Shown in pieces: positions 40,168-51,089 of a DNA stretch of 64,000 nucleotides; position 1 is the stretch's first letter; each line of letters starts with the position of its first letter. The stretch covers positions 62,001 to 126,000 of the forward strand of contig NZ_QLZR01000007.1 of NCBI RefSeq assembly GCF_003289955.1, in the 5' to 3' direction. The position numbers and the translations under genes are program-made. Source of the DNA: Planococcus halotolerans. GTDB taxonomy: Bacteria; Bacillota; Bacilli; Bacillales_A; Planococcaceae. The notes beneath the pieces are model-generated. The model searched no databases, was not told the origin of the DNA, and saw nothing but the letters and a program-made list of their open reading frames with translations.

Positions 40168-41099
40168 GCAGAAAACACTTCCTTCCGGTTTTCTTCAGAT
40201 TTGCGCCACAGATAAGATACAAAGATCGTCAATACAAGCGCGGTAACAACGCGTATTGCGAGAAGCGGCCAAATCGGGATGCCGAGCGGAATAAAGATCA
40301 GCGTATCCTCTACAATCGCATGGCAGGCAACCAGAAAGATAAAGGCGAGCGTCGCATCTTTTTTACTGACTCCATCTTCCTGCACCGCCTGTATCATGAC
40401 GCCCGCTCCCATCGCCAGCCCGAAAATCAAGCCGGATGCCAATGTCAGCGAAGCGTTTTTCTGAACACCAAGCAGCCGGGTAAGCGGCCCCATCATATCG
40501 GAAATACGGTTGAGGTATTTCGTATCTTTTAAAATTTGAATTGCAAGCATCAGCGGAATTACGATAATTGCCAGCTGAAGAACTCCGAATCCTGCTTTCT
40601 CCAATCCTAATAAGAAAATAGCCAGCCAGCCTTCAGGTGCAGCCGCTACTTCGGGCGTAAAGCCGTATTGCGCGATTTCACCGCCGCCAGGCCAGACTAG
40701 ATTGATGATGATGCCGGAAAGTGCGGCAAGCCCGAAACGGACAACAAGCACCACCCACAGCTTGACACCAACCTTCAGAGCCACTCCTGTTTCAATGAAC
40801 ATATTATGGGAAAAGGACAACATGACTGCAAGGATGAAGACTTCCTTTACCGTCAATTCGAGTGACAGAATACCCGCAATTCCGGCGTACAGATTTAACG
40901 CGTTCCCCAAAACCAAGGGAATCGCCGCGTCACCGCTTAACCCGAATATGCTCATGAACGGGGCCACCAAATCGACGATAAACGGCAAAACCGGTGTAAA
41001 TTGGAGCATTGTCACCAAAAGTGTTATCGGAAAAATGATTTTCCCCAACGCCCATGTTGTTTTTAAGCCTGCCAACAGGCCATTTTTCAAAGTCGACAT
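40164..41099 (-). CDS. yvoD: Nucleoside-recognition (gate) domain membrane protein YvoD
   Basis: Membrane protein of 311 residues with about eight hydrophobic segments, of the family that includes spore-maturation SpmA/SpmB-like gate domains. Two gate-type segments are seen: LVLGNALNLYAGIAGILSL near 65 and GLIFGLAMGAGVMIQAV near 225. Transported substrate unknown. Sits between lgt and ppaX as in B. subtilis. Confidence 0.88.
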   Translation of the reverse strand: MSTLKNGLLAGLKTTWALGKIIFPITLLVTMLQFTPVLPFIVDLVAPFMSIFGLSGDAAIPLVLGNALNLYAGIAGILSLELTVKEVFILAVMLSFSHNMFIETGVALKVGVKLWVVLVVRFGLAALSGIIINLVWPGGGEIAQYGFTPEVAAAPEGWLAIFLLGLEKAGFGVLQLAIIVIPLMLAIQILKDTKYLNRISDMMGPLTRLLGVQKNASLTLASGLIFGLAMGAGVMIQAVQEDGVSKKDATLAFIFLVACHAIVEDTLIFIPLGIPIWPLLAIRVVTALVLTIFVSYLWRKSEENRKEVFSA

Positions 41100-41141
41100 T
41101 CGTTTATCTCTTCTTTCTATTTGGCAAAATGATGTGCGTTT

Positions 41142-42005
41142 TTATTTCTTTTTTGACTTCTTATTTGATTTCTTTTTTGGTTCCGCCGGTTCGTCCAGAT
41201 ATCTTGGCGGATTCTTAATCGTTACTCGGCGATAGATGATCAGCACAACCGCAATGATGATTGCGAGTATCGAGACCAGCTGCGCTGTTCTTAAACCTTC
41301 AATCCCAAATACATAAAGGCTGTCAGTACGCATTCCTTCGATGAAATAACGGCCGACAGAATACCATATCATATAGAAGAAAAACATTTCCCCGCGGACA
41401 AGGTTGACCCGGCGCAGCAACAGCAGAATGATGATGCCGACGAAACTCCATAAAGATTCGTAAAGGAATGTCGGATGATAATAGGCTCCATCTATGTACA
41501 TATGATTGATGATCCAATCCGGTATGAAGAGGTTTTCAAGAAATGCTCTTGAAACTTCCCCGCCGTGTGCTTCCTGATTGATGAAATTTCCCCAGCGGCC
41601 GATTGCCTGGCCAATCAGGATGCTCGGCGCCAGGATATCCGCTACTTTTAAAAACGGTGTATTGCGTTTTTTGGTAAAAATATATGCGACGATAACCGAC
41701 ATGATCAAGGCTCCGTGAATGGCCAAGCCGCCATTCCAAATCGCTATGATCTCTCCGGGATTGTCTTTATAATTATCCCATTCAAATATTACATAATAGA
41801 TTCTCGCTCCGACTATCGCCAAAGGTACAGCCCAAATCAGCAGATCCGTTAAAAACTCGGGATGCATTCCGCGTTTGACCATTTCCCGTTGCCCGACCAG
41901 AAAAGCGATGACAATCCCGGTAGCAATGATAACACCGTACCAATGAACAGAAATCGGCCCTAAACTGAACGCAACCGGATCAATTGACCCTAAAACTGAA
42001 AACAT
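41142..42005 (-). CDS. lgt: Prolipoprotein diacylglyceryl transferase
   Basis: Membrane enzyme of 287 residues that adds diacylglycerol from phosphatidylglycerol to the lipobox Cys of lipoproteins. About seven membrane segments; the signature [14 protein letters not shown] with the essential Arg and Asn is near residue 137, [10 protein letters not shown] near the N-terminus and RFRGE-like [24 protein letters not shown] near the C-terminus. A Lys-rich cytoplasmic tail ends it. It begins 21 nt after hprK. Confidence 0.96.
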   Translation of the reverse strand: MFSVLGSIDPVAFSLGPISVHWYGVIIATGIVIAFLVGQREMVKRGMHPEFLTDLLIWAVPLAIVGARIYYVIFEWDNYKDNPGEIIAIWNGGLAIHGALIMSVIVAYIFTKKRNTPFLKVADILAPSILIGQAIGRWGNFINQEAHGGEVSRAFLENLFIPDWIINHMYIDGAYYHPTFLYESLWSFVGIIILLLLRRVNLVRGEMFFFYMIWYSVGRYFIEGMRTDSLYVFGIEGLRTAQLVSILAIIIAVVLIIYRRVTIKNPPRYLDEPAEPKKKSNKKSKKK

Positions 42006-42026
42006 TTACCGCACCTACCCATTCCT

Positions 42027-42953
42027 TTAATTTGTATCCATAGAGATTACATCGTCCAAGCGTTTTGAAAATTCTTCAGCTGCATTGACGCCCATCCGTT
42101 TTAGACGGTAATTCATCGCAGCAACTTCGATTATAACCGATAAGTTCCGCCCTGGACGGACAGGAATAGTAAGCTTCGTCAAATCCGTGTCGATGATGCG
42201 CATCTTTTCTTCTTCCAATCCCAGACGATCGTAGGTTTTTTCAGCATCCCAAAGCTCAAGGTCAATGACCAGGGAAATCCGTTTGAATGTACGGACAGCG
42301 CTTGCGCCGAATAAAGTCATGATATCAATGATGCCTACACCACGAATTTCAAGCAAATGCTCAATCAATTTAGGCGGATGGCCGACAAGCGTATTTTCAC
42401 CTTCCTGGTGGATTTCAACGCAATCATCTGCCACTAAGCGATGGCCTTTTTTGACAAGTTCCAACGCGGTTTCACTCTTACCAACCCCGCTTTTTCCAGT
42501 AATCAATACCCCTACACCATAAATATCCACCAACACTCCATGGACTGCGGTAGTAGGCGCCAATTGGCTTTCCAGATAATTCGTCAGCAAACTGGAGAAC
42601 CTGGTTGTCGACATTTTTGTGCTCATGACCGGTACATGCCGTTTCGAAGAAGCATCAATCAGTTCCTGTGGCACCTTTTCATCATGGGAGACAATAATTG
42701 CAGGTGTATCATCCGTGCATAGTTTCATCATCCGGTCTTTTCGGTCTGCAGCATCCAGCATGGCGAAAAATGATAATTCGGTCTTCCCGAGCAATTGCAC
42801 CCGGTTTGCCGGATAATGTGTGAAATACCCCGCCATTTCAAGACCCGGCCGTGAGATATCGCTGATCGGTATATGGCGGCCAATGCCTTCTTCACCGCTG
42901 ATCAACTTCAAATCGAATGTTTCCATTACTTGTTTCGTTGTTACCTGGCCCAT
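42027..42953 (-). CDS. hprK: HPr kinase/phosphorylase
   Basis: Bifunctional sensor enzyme of 308 residues that phosphorylates Ser46 of HPr and Crh and reverses it with phosphate. The P-loop TGKSGVGKS is at about 152-160, His138 in [10 protein letters not shown] at 176-177 and the family signature [16 protein letters not shown] follow. Central to CcpA catabolite control together with Crh (24789) and PpaX (39514). ATG at 42953 follows GAGGGG. First gene of its cluster. Confidence 0.97.
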   Translation of the reverse strand: MGQVTTKQVMETFDLKLISGEEGIGRHIPISDISRPGLEMAGYFTHYPANRVQLLGKTELSFFAMLDAADRKDRMMKLCTDDTPAIIVSHDEKVPQELIDASSKRHVPVMSTKMSTTRFSSLLTNYLESQLAPTTAVHGVLVDIYGVGVLITGKSGVGKSETALELVKKGHRLVADDCVEIHQEGENTLVGHPPKLIEHLLEIRGVGIIDIMTLFGASAVRTFKRISLVIDLELWDAEKTYDRLGLEEEKMRIIDTDLTKLTIPVRPGRNLSVIIEVAAMNYRLKRMGVNAAEEFSKRLDDVISMDTN

Positions 42954-43168
42954 CTTTTCCCCTCATTCCTTCTCTATGAGAATTCCGATATATCACGGTT
43001 CCCCTTTGTTTTCATGCATTAATGATATTATTTTAACATGGAAAACTTCAAATTAAAGCAAACGTGCCCCCTTTTCCCTTTTCTTTCATTTATATTCTTT
43101 TCAAACCTGCTAGACTGCAAGTAACAGAACTCTTTATTTTCCAACAAAAAATGAAAAGAGGGATTACG

Positions 43169-43594
43169 ATGTACGAGCAAAAAACCAGAGAAACAGATGC
43201 TGATGTCATTGAGTTTATCGAAAGTGTCGACAGTCCCAAAAAACGGGAAGATGCCTACCGGCTGCTTGAGATTTTCGAACAAACATCCGGATTTGAAGCG
43301 AAAATGTGGGGAACCAGCATTATTGGTTTCGGTTCCTACCACTATGTATATAACACTGGACACGAGGGAGATGCTCCGTTGGTCGGATTTCCCCCCCGCA
43401 AAGCAAAGATCAGCCTTTATTTTGCGACAGGAGACCAGGAACGCCAGGAGCTATTGAATGATTTCGGAACACACACTTCCGGCAAAGCCTGTGTCTATAT
43501 CAATAAAATTGAAGATATCAATGTGGAAGTGCTGAAAAAGCTTATAAACCGTTCCATCCATTTTTTACAAGACCTATATCCTCCCCAAAAATAA
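43169..43594 (+). CDS. DUF1801-domain protein
   Basis: Protein of 141 residues with the YdhG/DUF1801 fold: VIEFIESVDSPKKREDAYRLLEIF, KMWGTSIIGFGSYHYVY, FPPRKAKISLYF and the C-terminal ACVYINKIEDINVEVLKKLI. Biochemical role is unknown for the family. The ATG at 43169 follows AGAGGG; the upstream reading frame is AT-rich and unlikely to be translated. Divergent from hprK and monocistronic with its own terminator. Confidence 0.83.
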   Translation: MYEQKTRETDADVIEFIESVDSPKKREDAYRLLEIFEQTSGFEAKMWGTSIIGFGSYHYVYNTGHEGDAPLVGFPPRKAKISLYFATGDQERQELLNDFGTHTSGKACVYINKIEDINVEVLKKLINRSIHFLQDLYPPQK

Positions 43595-43634
43595 AAACCT
43601 GTGAGCAGCTCATCTGCCCACAGGTTTTCTTTTT
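43594..43634 (+). terminator. Terminator of the DUF1801 gene
   Basis: Ten-bp stem AAAACCTGTG/CACAGGTTTT with an inner GCAG/CTGC, then CTTTTT. Confidence 0.9.
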
Positions 43635-43742
43635 GCAGTTTTCTCCTTCCAAGCCTATTTTCCTCCATAATCGTATGGTACAATTTTACATATAGAGGTT
43701 AATCACATAAACCAATTAACCGGAAGCTCAGGGGGAATATTC

Positions 43743-44357
43743 ATGAAAGCAAATCCTATACTATCAATTTGGACTCAGCCAAAAGAAACTGTCGGGCAAC
43801 TTATTGACCAGAATAAACTTGGATTTTCAATGCTTCTTGTCTGTATTGCCGGAATCGGGGGGACAATAACCGCTTTACAGGATTCCGGTTGGTTCTTGGA
43901 CCTGTCTCCAGCATTATTGGCAATCGGCATAATTTTTGCTGGCATCATCAGCGGCTTGTTGAATCTGGGAATCACCACTCTTTTATATACGGGCATCGGT
44001 AAATTATACGGTGGACACGGGAAACTGCGGGATATGGCGATTGCCATCGGGCCCATGATGATTCCACAGGTATTTGTGGTTCCGGTATTGATCATCTATG
44101 CATTTATATTCGGAAAACAATTTTTCACTTTGCCTGAAGCATTCAGTATTACTTCTATTCCACTGGGAGCCTATTTTTTCTTAACGCTGCTTACAGCTGT
44201 CGCTTCCATTTGGTCACTCGTCATTTCCTCCAAAGCCATTGGAGTTGTTCACGGATTCTCGAGTTGGCGTGGATTTGGGGTATTGATGACCCTACTGGGA
44301 ATTGCAATCCTTATCGCTTTACTGATTGTAATGGGCATAATCATGTTCACGTTTTGA
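43743..44357 (+). CDS. Yip1-family membrane protein
   Basis: Membrane protein of 204 residues with about five hydrophobic segments and the Yip1 layout: an N-terminal cytoplasmic NPILSIWTQPKETVGQLID followed by segments at about 28-48, 55-85, 100-125, 140-165 and 175-203. GGHGKLRDMAIAIGPMMIPQ is a typical family loop. Function unknown; Bacillus relatives (YvlA/YufB-like) are thought to be envelope related. ATG at 43743 follows AGGGGG. Confidence 0.82.
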   Translation: MKANPILSIWTQPKETVGQLIDQNKLGFSMLLVCIAGIGGTITALQDSGWFLDLSPALLAIGIIFAGIISGLLNLGITTLLYTGIGKLYGGHGKLRDMAIAIGPMMIPQVFVVPVLIIYAFIFGKQFFTLPEAFSITSIPLGAYFFLTLLTAVASIWSLVISSKAIGVVHGFSSWRGFGVLMTLLGIAILIALLIVMGIIMFTF

Positions 44358-44380
44358 GCATAACTTCATAAAATGAATAG

Positions 44381-44415
44381 AAAAAAGCGGACGCATTGGA
44401 TGCGCCCGCTTTTTC
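44381..44415. terminator. Bidirectional terminator between Yip1 gene and yvlB-like gene
   Basis: AAAAAGCGG-A-CGCA/TGCG-C-CCGCTTTTT stem between convergent genes. Confidence 0.9.
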
Positions 44416-44420
44416 CTGTT

Positions 44421-45587
44421 TTATTCGACTGTCAGATAGCGGACCAATACTGATCCTGTTTTAGTTTCGCCATAGACGAGCATTGGTGCTGCTGTCGCAG
44501 CTCCGCCTTCTTTTGAAAAGCGGACGGTTTTCTGCATGAATTGACCTTGCTCATGGGTATGGTCAACATCAGACAGCATTACGTCCATCTTCCCAAGGTT
44601 GGAAGATACCTGGCCTTTTAACGGCAAATGGGAAGGGATATATAATTCCACATTGCCGGCCAAAGTTTTCGCTTCCACTTTCCGCGCTTCTTTGCAACGG
44701 GAAGTGACAACTACATTGCCGTTCAGTGATTTTGTCTCAATTGTCTGTATATCACCGTCAACATAAATACGGCCGTTCAAAGTTTCGGTTTCAAGAACCT
44801 TCCCTTTAACATCCTGTACCTGAATTGCGCCATTGGCAGTTTCAAGTTCTGCATCATCGAATTCACCATTCTTCAATTCGATTTTGCCGTTTGCCGTTTT
44901 TACTTTCAATAAAGCCGCATCGATCCGTTTCATCGAGAAGCCGCCATTGAACAAGCGGACTGTTACCTGATCGAACTGTTTTACAGGTACATAAAGAACA
45001 ACATTGACCTGGGTAGTTTTCAATTCGCTGATAATGCGCAGCTTATTGTCATCAGCGATAAAAACGAATTTATCATGGAAGTCACGCTTTGCCTGCTCTT
45101 CGGATTCAGCGCGGTATGCTTTGACGCTGCACTCAGCACGGAGCATGCCGTCCTGTGAAGGATAAATTTCCAGCTGGCCATTGGCGATATCAGCAATTAC
45201 CGTGCTGACTTCCGCTCCTTCTTCCGTAAAGCTTTCATTAAACTGGTAGGCTTCACCGAACGGTGAATCAAATTCCATCGTTTTCAATTTGCCGACGGAA
45301 GTTTGCATGAATTGCATCATCCGGTCGCCAAACTGGTTGATATCATTAGAAACATTTTTCGAGAAATCTTTTGAAAAGTCTTTGGAGAACTTCTTGACCA
45401 TATCTTCAGGCCGGAAAAATCCTCTCTTTCCGCGTTTCTCGCGGCGGCCATAATCTTCACGGCCATATGAGGAATCTCTGCCTGAACCGCCTCCACCATC
45501 TATCGCTTTCAATAGCTCGACAGCTTCTCTTGCCGAAATTGTACCTTTTTCAACCATATCCAATATGCGTTCTTTTTCACTTTGCAT
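44421..45587 (-). CDS. yvlB: DUF4097 family protein (YvlB-like)
   Basis: Protein of 388 residues. The N-terminus has a SHOCT-like helix pair (ILDMVEKGTISAREAVELLKAI), then a Gly/Ser/Arg linker, a Phe/Lys repeat (KFSKDFSKDFSKNVSND), and a C-terminal beta-helix of DUF4097 type with repeats such as LKVKTANGKIELKNGEFDDAELETANGAIQV. In B. subtilis YvlB belongs to an envelope-stress operon with PspC-like YvlC; those partners are absent here. Start ATG at 45587 has AGGAGG 9 nt upstream. 57 nt beyond the uvrA stop, so it may share the uvr transcript? It lies downstream of uvrA on the same strand. Confidence 0.83.
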   Translation of the reverse strand: MQSEKERILDMVEKGTISAREAVELLKAIDGGGGSGRDSSYGREDYGRREKRGKRGFFRPEDMVKKFSKDFSKDFSKNVSNDINQFGDRMMQFMQTSVGKLKTMEFDSPFGEAYQFNESFTEEGAEVSTVIADIANGQLEIYPSQDGMLRAECSVKAYRAESEEQAKRDFHDKFVFIADDNKLRIISELKTTQVNVVLYVPVKQFDQVTVRLFNGGFSMKRIDAALLKVKTANGKIELKNGEFDDAELETANGAIQVQDVKGKVLETETLNGRIYVDGDIQTIETKSLNGNVVVTSRCKEARKVEAKTLAGNVELYIPSHLPLKGQVSSNLGKMDVMLSDVDHTHEQGQFMQKTVRFSKEGGAATAAPMLVYGETKTGSVLVRYLTVE

Positions 45588-45662
45588 GTATTGCGGCCTC
45601 CTCATCGTTCGTTTATAAAAATATTATTCTTATCATAGATACGTTCGGTGCCTGAAAAGGTT

Positions 45663-48545
45663 TCACTTAGCTACTTTTTTCCGGCGGCTTGCTTTGTTCA
45701 CTTTCGCTTCCATTCTTGCCCGGTCGCGTTCCAGAATTGGCTTCAAGTACTTGCCGGTGTATGAATTTTCAACCTCAGCAATTTCTTCCGGAGTTCCGGT
45801 CGCCAGGATTGTACCGCCTTTGTCTCCACCTTCCGGTCCGAGATCGATTAGATAGTCTGCCGTTTTGATGACGTCCAGATTGTGTTCGATGGTCAGAACA
45901 GTATCTCCGTTATCAACCAATTTCTGCAATACTTTCAGCAAGCGGGAAATATCATCCGCATGCAATCCGGTTGTCGGCTCATCGAGAATATAGAAGGATT
46001 TGCCGTTTGAACGTTTGTGAAGCTCCGATGCCAATTTCACGCGCTGGGCTTCACCACCGGATAATGTGGTTGCCGGTTGACCCATCGTAACATAGCCAAG
46101 GCCGACATCAACAATCGTTTTCAGCTTGCGATTGATTTTCGGGACGTTCTCGAAAAACGAATACGCATCCTCAACCGTCATCGCCAATACATCCGCAATG
46201 CTCTTATCTTTATACTTCACTTCCAGTGTTTCCCTGTTATAGCGTTTGCCGTGGCATACTTCACACGGTACGTAAACATCAGGCAGGAAGTGCATTTCTA
46301 TTTTAATAATACCATCTCCGCGGCAAGCTTCACAGCGACCGCCCTTGACATTGAAGCTGAAGCGCCCTTTTTGGTAGCCTCTGACTTTTGCTTCGTTCGT
46401 TTTGGCATAGACATCACGAATATCATCAAAAACCCCTGTATATGTCGCTGGATTTGAACGAGGTGTACGGCCGATCGGTGACTGGTCAATGTCGATGACT
46501 TTCTCCAGCTGTTCATAGCCTTTTACCGATTCAGCTTTGCCTGGTTTAATTTTCGCTTTGTTCAGTTTGCTCGCCAATGTCTTATAGAGGATTTCATTGA
46601 CCAGCGTACTCTTACCGGAACCTGATACGCCGGTCACCGCTGTAAATACGCCGATCGGTATGTCGACATCCACTTTTTTCAGATTGTTTTCACTTGCGCC
46701 GCGGATTGAAATTGCACGTCCATCCGGCTCTCTGCGCTCAGCAGGAAGCGGTATGAATTTCTTACCGCTTAAATATTGCCCAGTAAGCGACTTTCTATTT
46801 TTCATCACTTTCTCAGGAGTTCCGGCGGCGATGATTTCTCCGCCGTGCACTCCTGCACCCGGACCGATATCGATCAAATAATCGGCTGCAAGCATAGTGT
46901 CTTCATCGTGCTCGACTACTATCAGGGTATTGCCGATATCCCGCATATTTTTCAATGTATTGATCAGCCTGTCGTTATCACGCTGATGAAGGCCGATTGA
47001 TGGTTCGTCCAATATATAAAGGACACCTGACAGGCGGGAACCGATTTGCGTCGCCAGTCGGATCCGTTGCGCTTCCCCGCCGGACATGGTTCCGGAAGCC
47101 CTGTTCAAAGTCAGGTAGTCGAGTCCGACATTAATCAGGAAGCCGAGCCGCTCTTTGATTTCCCGGAGAATCAATAAAGAAATTTGCATATCTTTTTCCG
47201 ACAGCTCCAGGTTTTTGAAGAATTCGTCCGCTTCGACAATCGAGAACTCCGAAACTTTACCGATATGCAGTCCATTTACTTTCACTGCCAGCGATTCCGG
47301 TTTCAGGCGGTAACCCGTGCACGCAGGACATGGCTGTTCAGCCATGTATTTTTCCATCTGTTCACGGGTATAATCTGATGAGGTTTCCCGGTATCGGCGG
47401 TCCACATTCGATAAAACCCCTTCAAAATTGATGTGGTTGTCCCGGATTTGTCCATAATCATTTTCATAGCGGAATCGGATTTTTTCACTTCCAGAACCAC
47501 GCAGAACCAGATTCATGTGCTCTTCTGGAAGTTCACTGACCGGTGCATCCATATCGATTTTATAGTGGGTGCACAATGCTTTCAGTAATTGCGGATAGTA
47601 TTGGGAACTGCTCGGTTTCCACGGAGCAACGGCATGTTCGTTCAACGACAGGCTCCAATCCGGTACGACGAGTTCCGGATCAACTTCCAGTTTATGGCCG
47701 AGTCCGTCACATTCCGGACAGGCTCCGAACGGAGAGTTGAATGAAAACATGCGGGGTTCCAATTCTCCGATTGAGAATCCACAGATCGGACAGGCATGAT
47801 GTTCGCTGAACAATAATTCTTCCTGTTCCATTACGTCCACCAGCACGCGCCCGTCACTCAGACGCAAAGCTGATTCAAGCGAATCACTTAACCGCGGTGC
47901 GATGCCTTCCTTCATGACAATGCGGTCAATGACCACTTCGATTGAATGTTTTTTATTTTTATCAAGATCAATATTGTCATCCAGATCGAATAATTCGCCG
48001 TTAACTCTTACACGGACATACCCCTGTTTTTTAATGTCTTCAAATAATTTGGCGTGCGTGCCTTTTCTACCTGAGACAAGCGGAGCCAGAATCTGCATTT
48101 TGGTGCGTTCAGGATAGACAACCAGCCGGTCCACCATTTGCTCGATGGTCTGCGAAGAAATCTCGATGCCATGATTCGGGCAGATTGCTTTACCGACACG
48201 GGCATACATAAGGCGCATATAGTCGTAGATTTCCGTAACGGTCGCGACCGTCGAACGCGGATTTTTGCTTGTCGTTTTCTGGTCGATCGAAATCGCCGGC
48301 GACAAACCTTCGATCAAATCCACATCCGGCTTATCCATCTGCCCTAGGAACTGACGTGCATAAGAGGACAGCGACTCTACATAGCGACGCTGTCCTTCCG
48401 CATAAATCGTATCGAAGGCAAGTGAAGATTTCCCTGATCCCGATAGACCCGTCATAACGACCAATTTATCACGCGGGATGGTTATATCAACGTTTTTCAG
48501 GTTATGCGCTCGTGCGCCCTGTATCTTTATCTCTTGATTTCTCAA
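45663..48545 (-). CDS. uvrA: Excinuclease ABC subunit UvrA
   Basis: DNA-damage sensor ATPase of 960 residues. Two ABC modules: Walker [15 protein letters not shown] near 30 and [13 protein letters not shown] near 640; signatures [15 protein letters not shown] and [14 protein letters not shown]; zinc motifs [19 protein letters not shown]...CPEC and CEACRGDGI...CEVCHG. Start: TTG at 48545 is 8 nt from GGAAGGG, whereas the GTG overlapping the uvrB stop is too close to it. Transcribed with uvrB, whose stop is 5 nt upstream. Confidence 0.97.
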   Translation of the reverse strand: MRNQEIKIQGARAHNLKNVDITIPRDKLVVMTGLSGSGKSSLAFDTIYAEGQRRYVESLSSYARQFLGQMDKPDVDLIEGLSPAISIDQKTTSKNPRSTVATVTEIYDYMRLMYARVGKAICPNHGIEISSQTIEQMVDRLVVYPERTKMQILAPLVSGRKGTHAKLFEDIKKQGYVRVRVNGELFDLDDNIDLDKNKKHSIEVVIDRIVMKEGIAPRLSDSLESALRLSDGRVLVDVMEQEELLFSEHHACPICGFSIGELEPRMFSFNSPFGACPECDGLGHKLEVDPELVVPDWSLSLNEHAVAPWKPSSSQYYPQLLKALCTHYKIDMDAPVSELPEEHMNLVLRGSGSEKIRFRYENDYGQIRDNHINFEGVLSNVDRRYRETSSDYTREQMEKYMAEQPCPACTGYRLKPESLAVKVNGLHIGKVSEFSIVEADEFFKNLELSEKDMQISLLILREIKERLGFLINVGLDYLTLNRASGTMSGGEAQRIRLATQIGSRLSGVLYILDEPSIGLHQRDNDRLINTLKNMRDIGNTLIVVEHDEDTMLAADYLIDIGPGAGVHGGEIIAAGTPEKVMKNRKSLTGQYLSGKKFIPLPAERREPDGRAISIRGASENNLKKVDVDIPIGVFTAVTGVSGSGKSTLVNEILYKTLASKLNKAKIKPGKAESVKGYEQLEKVIDIDQSPIGRTPRSNPATYTGVFDDIRDVYAKTNEAKVRGYQKGRFSFNVKGGRCEACRGDGIIKIEMHFLPDVYVPCEVCHGKRYNRETLEVKYKDKSIADVLAMTVEDAYSFFENVPKINRKLKTIVDVGLGYVTMGQPATTLSGGEAQRVKLASELHKRSNGKSFYILDEPTTGLHADDISRLLKVLQKLVDNGDTVLTIEHNLDVIKTADYLIDLGPEGGDKGGTILATGTPEEIAEVENSYTGKYLKPILERDRARMEAKVNKASRRKKVAK

Positions 48546-48550
48546 TCCGA

Positions 48551-50533
48551 TCACCCTTCCGCTTTCAGTTCAAGCACAGTATCGCGCAGCTCCGCTGCCC
48601 GTTCGAAATCGAGCGCTTTTGCTGCTTCTTTCATTTCTGTTTCCAATAAAGCAATCAGTTTCAGGCGATCTTCTTTTTTGAGTTTTTTGCCTGATGTCGC
48701 TTTTGATACATATTCTTCCGCTTCTTCCGACGCCACAGTTGCCCGGATAACATCGCGGATTTTCTTTTGTATGGTAATCGGCGTGATGCCGTGTTCTTCA
48801 TTATATGCCGCCTGTATCGTACGCCGGCGCGTTGTTTCATCCATCGCTTTTTGCATTGAATCCGTTATTCTATCAGCGTACATGATAACCTGGCCGTTTG
48901 CATTCCGGGCGGCTCGTCCCATCGTCTGGATAAGAGCGCGTTCAGAACGCAGGAAGCCTTCCTTGTCAGCATCCAGAATCGTCACGAGGGAAACTTCCGG
49001 AATATCAAGTCCTTCCCGCAGCAAGTTGATGCCGACCAGTACATCATAGACACCCATCCGCAGTTCGCGGATAATTTCAATTCGTTCGAGCGTTTTGATC
49101 TCGGAGTGAAGGTAATTGACTTTGACTCCCGCTTCTTTTAAATATGCGGTCAGATCTTCTGACATTTTCTTCGTCAGTGTTGTAATCAGTACACGCTCAT
49201 TCCGTTCCGCACGCTCCCGGATTTCATCCATAAGATCATCTATCTGTCCTTCGATCGGACGGATTTCGATGGTCGGATCCAGCAATCCTGTCGGACGGAT
49301 GATCTGTTCCACCATTTCCGGTGTATGTTCCAGTTCATAAGGACCCGGCGTTGCCGAAACAAAAACGGCCTGATCGATATGCTCTTCGAACTCTGTAAAA
49401 GTCAGCGGACGGTTGTCCATTGCTGAAGGCAGACGGAAACCGTGGTCAACCAGCACTTTTTTTCTTGCCTGGTCACCATTGAACATGCCGCGAACCTGCG
49501 GCAGTGTAACGTGGCTTTCATCGACCACCAAAAGGAAGTCATCCGGGAAATAATCGATTAACGTGTAGGGCTGCGCCCCCGCTGGACGCAAAGTCAGATG
49601 GCGGGAATAGTTTTCGATTCCTGAACAAAAACCCATTTCGCGCATCATTTCAAGATCGTAGCGTGTTCTTTGCTCTAAGCGCTGCGCTTCCAGCAGCTTA
49701 TCTTCAGCACGCATCTCTTTCAGCCGCTCTTCCAATTCCGCTTCGATATTTTCAATGGCCTTGACCATCTTCTCTTCACGCGTTACGAAGTGGGATGCCG
49801 GGAAAATGGCAGCATGTTCCCGTTCACCGATGATTTCACCGGTTAATGCGTCCACTTCCCGGATGCGGTCAATTTCGTCTCCGAAAAATTCGACCCGCAA
49901 ACACCTTTCATCTCTCGAAGCCGGGAAGATTTCAACAACGTCTCCGCGCACACGAAATGTACCGCGAATGAAATTGATGTCATTGCGCTCATATTGAACA
50001 TCCACAAGTTTGCGCAATAACTGGTTGCGTTCAATTTCCATTCCTTTGCGCAGGGATACCACGAGTTCCCGGTACTCTTTCGGGGAACCCAAACCGTAAA
50101 TGCACGAGACCGAAGCAATGACGATTACATCATCACGTTCGAAAAGCGACGAAGTGGCCGAGTGGCGAAGCTTATCGATTTCGTCGTTGATGCTCGCATC
50201 TTTTTCTATATAAGTATCAGATTGGGGCACGTACGCTTCCGGCTGATAATAATCGTAATAACTGACGAAGTACTCAACCGCATTATCCGGGAAAAATTCC
50301 TTGAACTCGCTGTACAGCTGCCCGGCCAATGTTTTGTTGTGGGCCATGACGAGCGTCGGTTTCTTCACTTGCTGAATAACGTTCGACATCGTATACGTTT
50401 TCCCTGTACCGGTGGCACCGAGCAGGGTCTGGAACCGCTTGCCTTTGTAGATTCCCTTGGTCAATTCAGCAATCGCTTGCGGCTGATCGCCGGCAGGTTC
50501 ATATGGAGCTTGCAAATTGAATTCCTGTTTCAT
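48551..50533 (-). CDS. uvrB: Excinuclease ABC subunit UvrB
   Basis: Damage-verification helicase of 660 residues. Walker [13 protein letters not shown] near 38-49, the beta-hairpin region [12 protein letters not shown] near 92-105, helicase motifs DESHVTLPQ and QTMGRAARN, and the C-terminal UvrC-binding coiled coil ([26 protein letters not shown]). ATG at 50533 follows GGAGG. A LexA-like box lies upstream, consistent with SOS control of the uvrB-uvrA operon known in Bacillus. Confidence 0.98.
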   Translation of the reverse strand: MKQEFNLQAPYEPAGDQPQAIAELTKGIYKGKRFQTLLGATGTGKTYTMSNVIQQVKKPTLVMAHNKTLAGQLYSEFKEFFPDNAVEYFVSYYDYYQPEAYVPQSDTYIEKDASINDEIDKLRHSATSSLFERDDVIVIASVSCIYGLGSPKEYRELVVSLRKGMEIERNQLLRKLVDVQYERNDINFIRGTFRVRGDVVEIFPASRDERCLRVEFFGDEIDRIREVDALTGEIIGEREHAAIFPASHFVTREEKMVKAIENIEAELEERLKEMRAEDKLLEAQRLEQRTRYDLEMMREMGFCSGIENYSRHLTLRPAGAQPYTLIDYFPDDFLLVVDESHVTLPQVRGMFNGDQARKKVLVDHGFRLPSAMDNRPLTFTEFEEHIDQAVFVSATPGPYELEHTPEMVEQIIRPTGLLDPTIEIRPIEGQIDDLMDEIRERAERNERVLITTLTKKMSEDLTAYLKEAGVKVNYLHSEIKTLERIEIIRELRMGVYDVLVGINLLREGLDIPEVSLVTILDADKEGFLRSERALIQTMGRAARNANGQVIMYADRITDSMQKAMDETTRRRTIQAAYNEEHGITPITIQKKIRDVIRATVASEEAEEYVSKATSGKKLKKEDRLKLIALLETEMKEAAKALDFERAAELRDTVLELKAEG

Positions 50534-50601
50534 TTATATAGTCCTCCCGTTTTTCAATACCTCTATTTTATCATATGCCCTAAAATTCCCCTAACAAAAA
50601 G

Positions 50602-50615
50602 CGAACGTATGTTTT
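50602..50615. promoter_or_regulatory. LexA (DinR) box upstream of uvrBA
   Basis: CGAAC-GTAT-GTTTT agrees with the Gram-positive SOS box CGAACRNRYGTTYG except for the last G and one pyrimidine-compatible base. It lies just upstream of a TTGTTA/TATGAT type promoter for uvrB. Confidence 0.7.
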
Positions 50616-50633
50616 TTCGTATAAATTAAAGGA

Positions 50634-50666
50634 ATAAAAAAAGAACCGCTCCGAGGAGCGGCTCTT
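50634..50666 (-). terminator. Terminator of the IDEAL-domain gene
   Basis: CCGCTCC/GGAGCGG core stem extended by GA/TC pairs; on the minus strand it is followed by seven T. Confidence 0.85.
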
Positions 50667-50672
50667 CTTTGA

Positions 50673-50912
50673 TCAGGATTCTTCGCATTTTAAAGCCTGC
50701 AATTGCTGGCTGTATCGATTGAATGCATTACGGTCATTAGTGTCCAGGGCTTCATCTATAAGTTTCATGAGCTGTTCTTCCTGTTGCGAGCGGTGCACAT
50801 GTTTAAGGAATAGATCGAGATAAATCTCGTTCAACAATTTTTCCGCTTCGGAAATCTTCTTCGTTTGAGCCATTGCCTTCATGAAATCAGCATAAGAATA
50901 ATAGTTTTCCAT
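50673..50912 (-). CDS. Small IDEAL-domain protein
   Basis: Protein of 79 residues, highly charged and probably all-helical. It contains the hallmark IDEALDTNDRNAFNRYSQQL at about 51-70, the IDEAL domain also found at the C-terminus of YpiB and of ComK/ClpC-related adaptor-like proteins in Bacillales. Function unknown; short interaction module is likely. Terminated before uvrB. The ComK-type gene is the next one, divergent, across a 177-nt AT-rich gap. Confidence 0.82.
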   Translation of the reverse strand: MENYYSYADFMKAMAQTKKISEAEKLLNEIYLDLFLKHVHRSQQEEQLMKLIDEALDTNDRNAFNRYSQQLQALKCEES

Positions 50913-51026
50913 TCTACCTCACCCCGAATGCTTTTCATTAGTATACATGATAAATAAAAAAAGAACAATAATTATTTAGAAAATTCCAACGATAATTATT
51001 CCGGCCTGTTTTAAAAATTAAAAAGA

Positions 51027-51054
51027 TTGTATATTTTCCAATTATTATTATAAT
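51027..51054 (+). promoter_or_regulatory. Probable promoter of the comK-like gene
   Basis: TTGTAT, 16-nt spacer, TATAAT in a very AT-rich leader. No exact ComK box (AAAA-N5-TTTT) pair was found. Confidence 0.6.
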
Positions 51055-51089
51055 AGGTAGAGTAAAGTAAATTTTGGGGGTGTTTTAGC

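Noticed and set aside
51011-51040. ComK autoregulatory AT-box pair
   Set aside because: The region is AT-rich but no AAAA-N5-TTTT spacing matches exactly.
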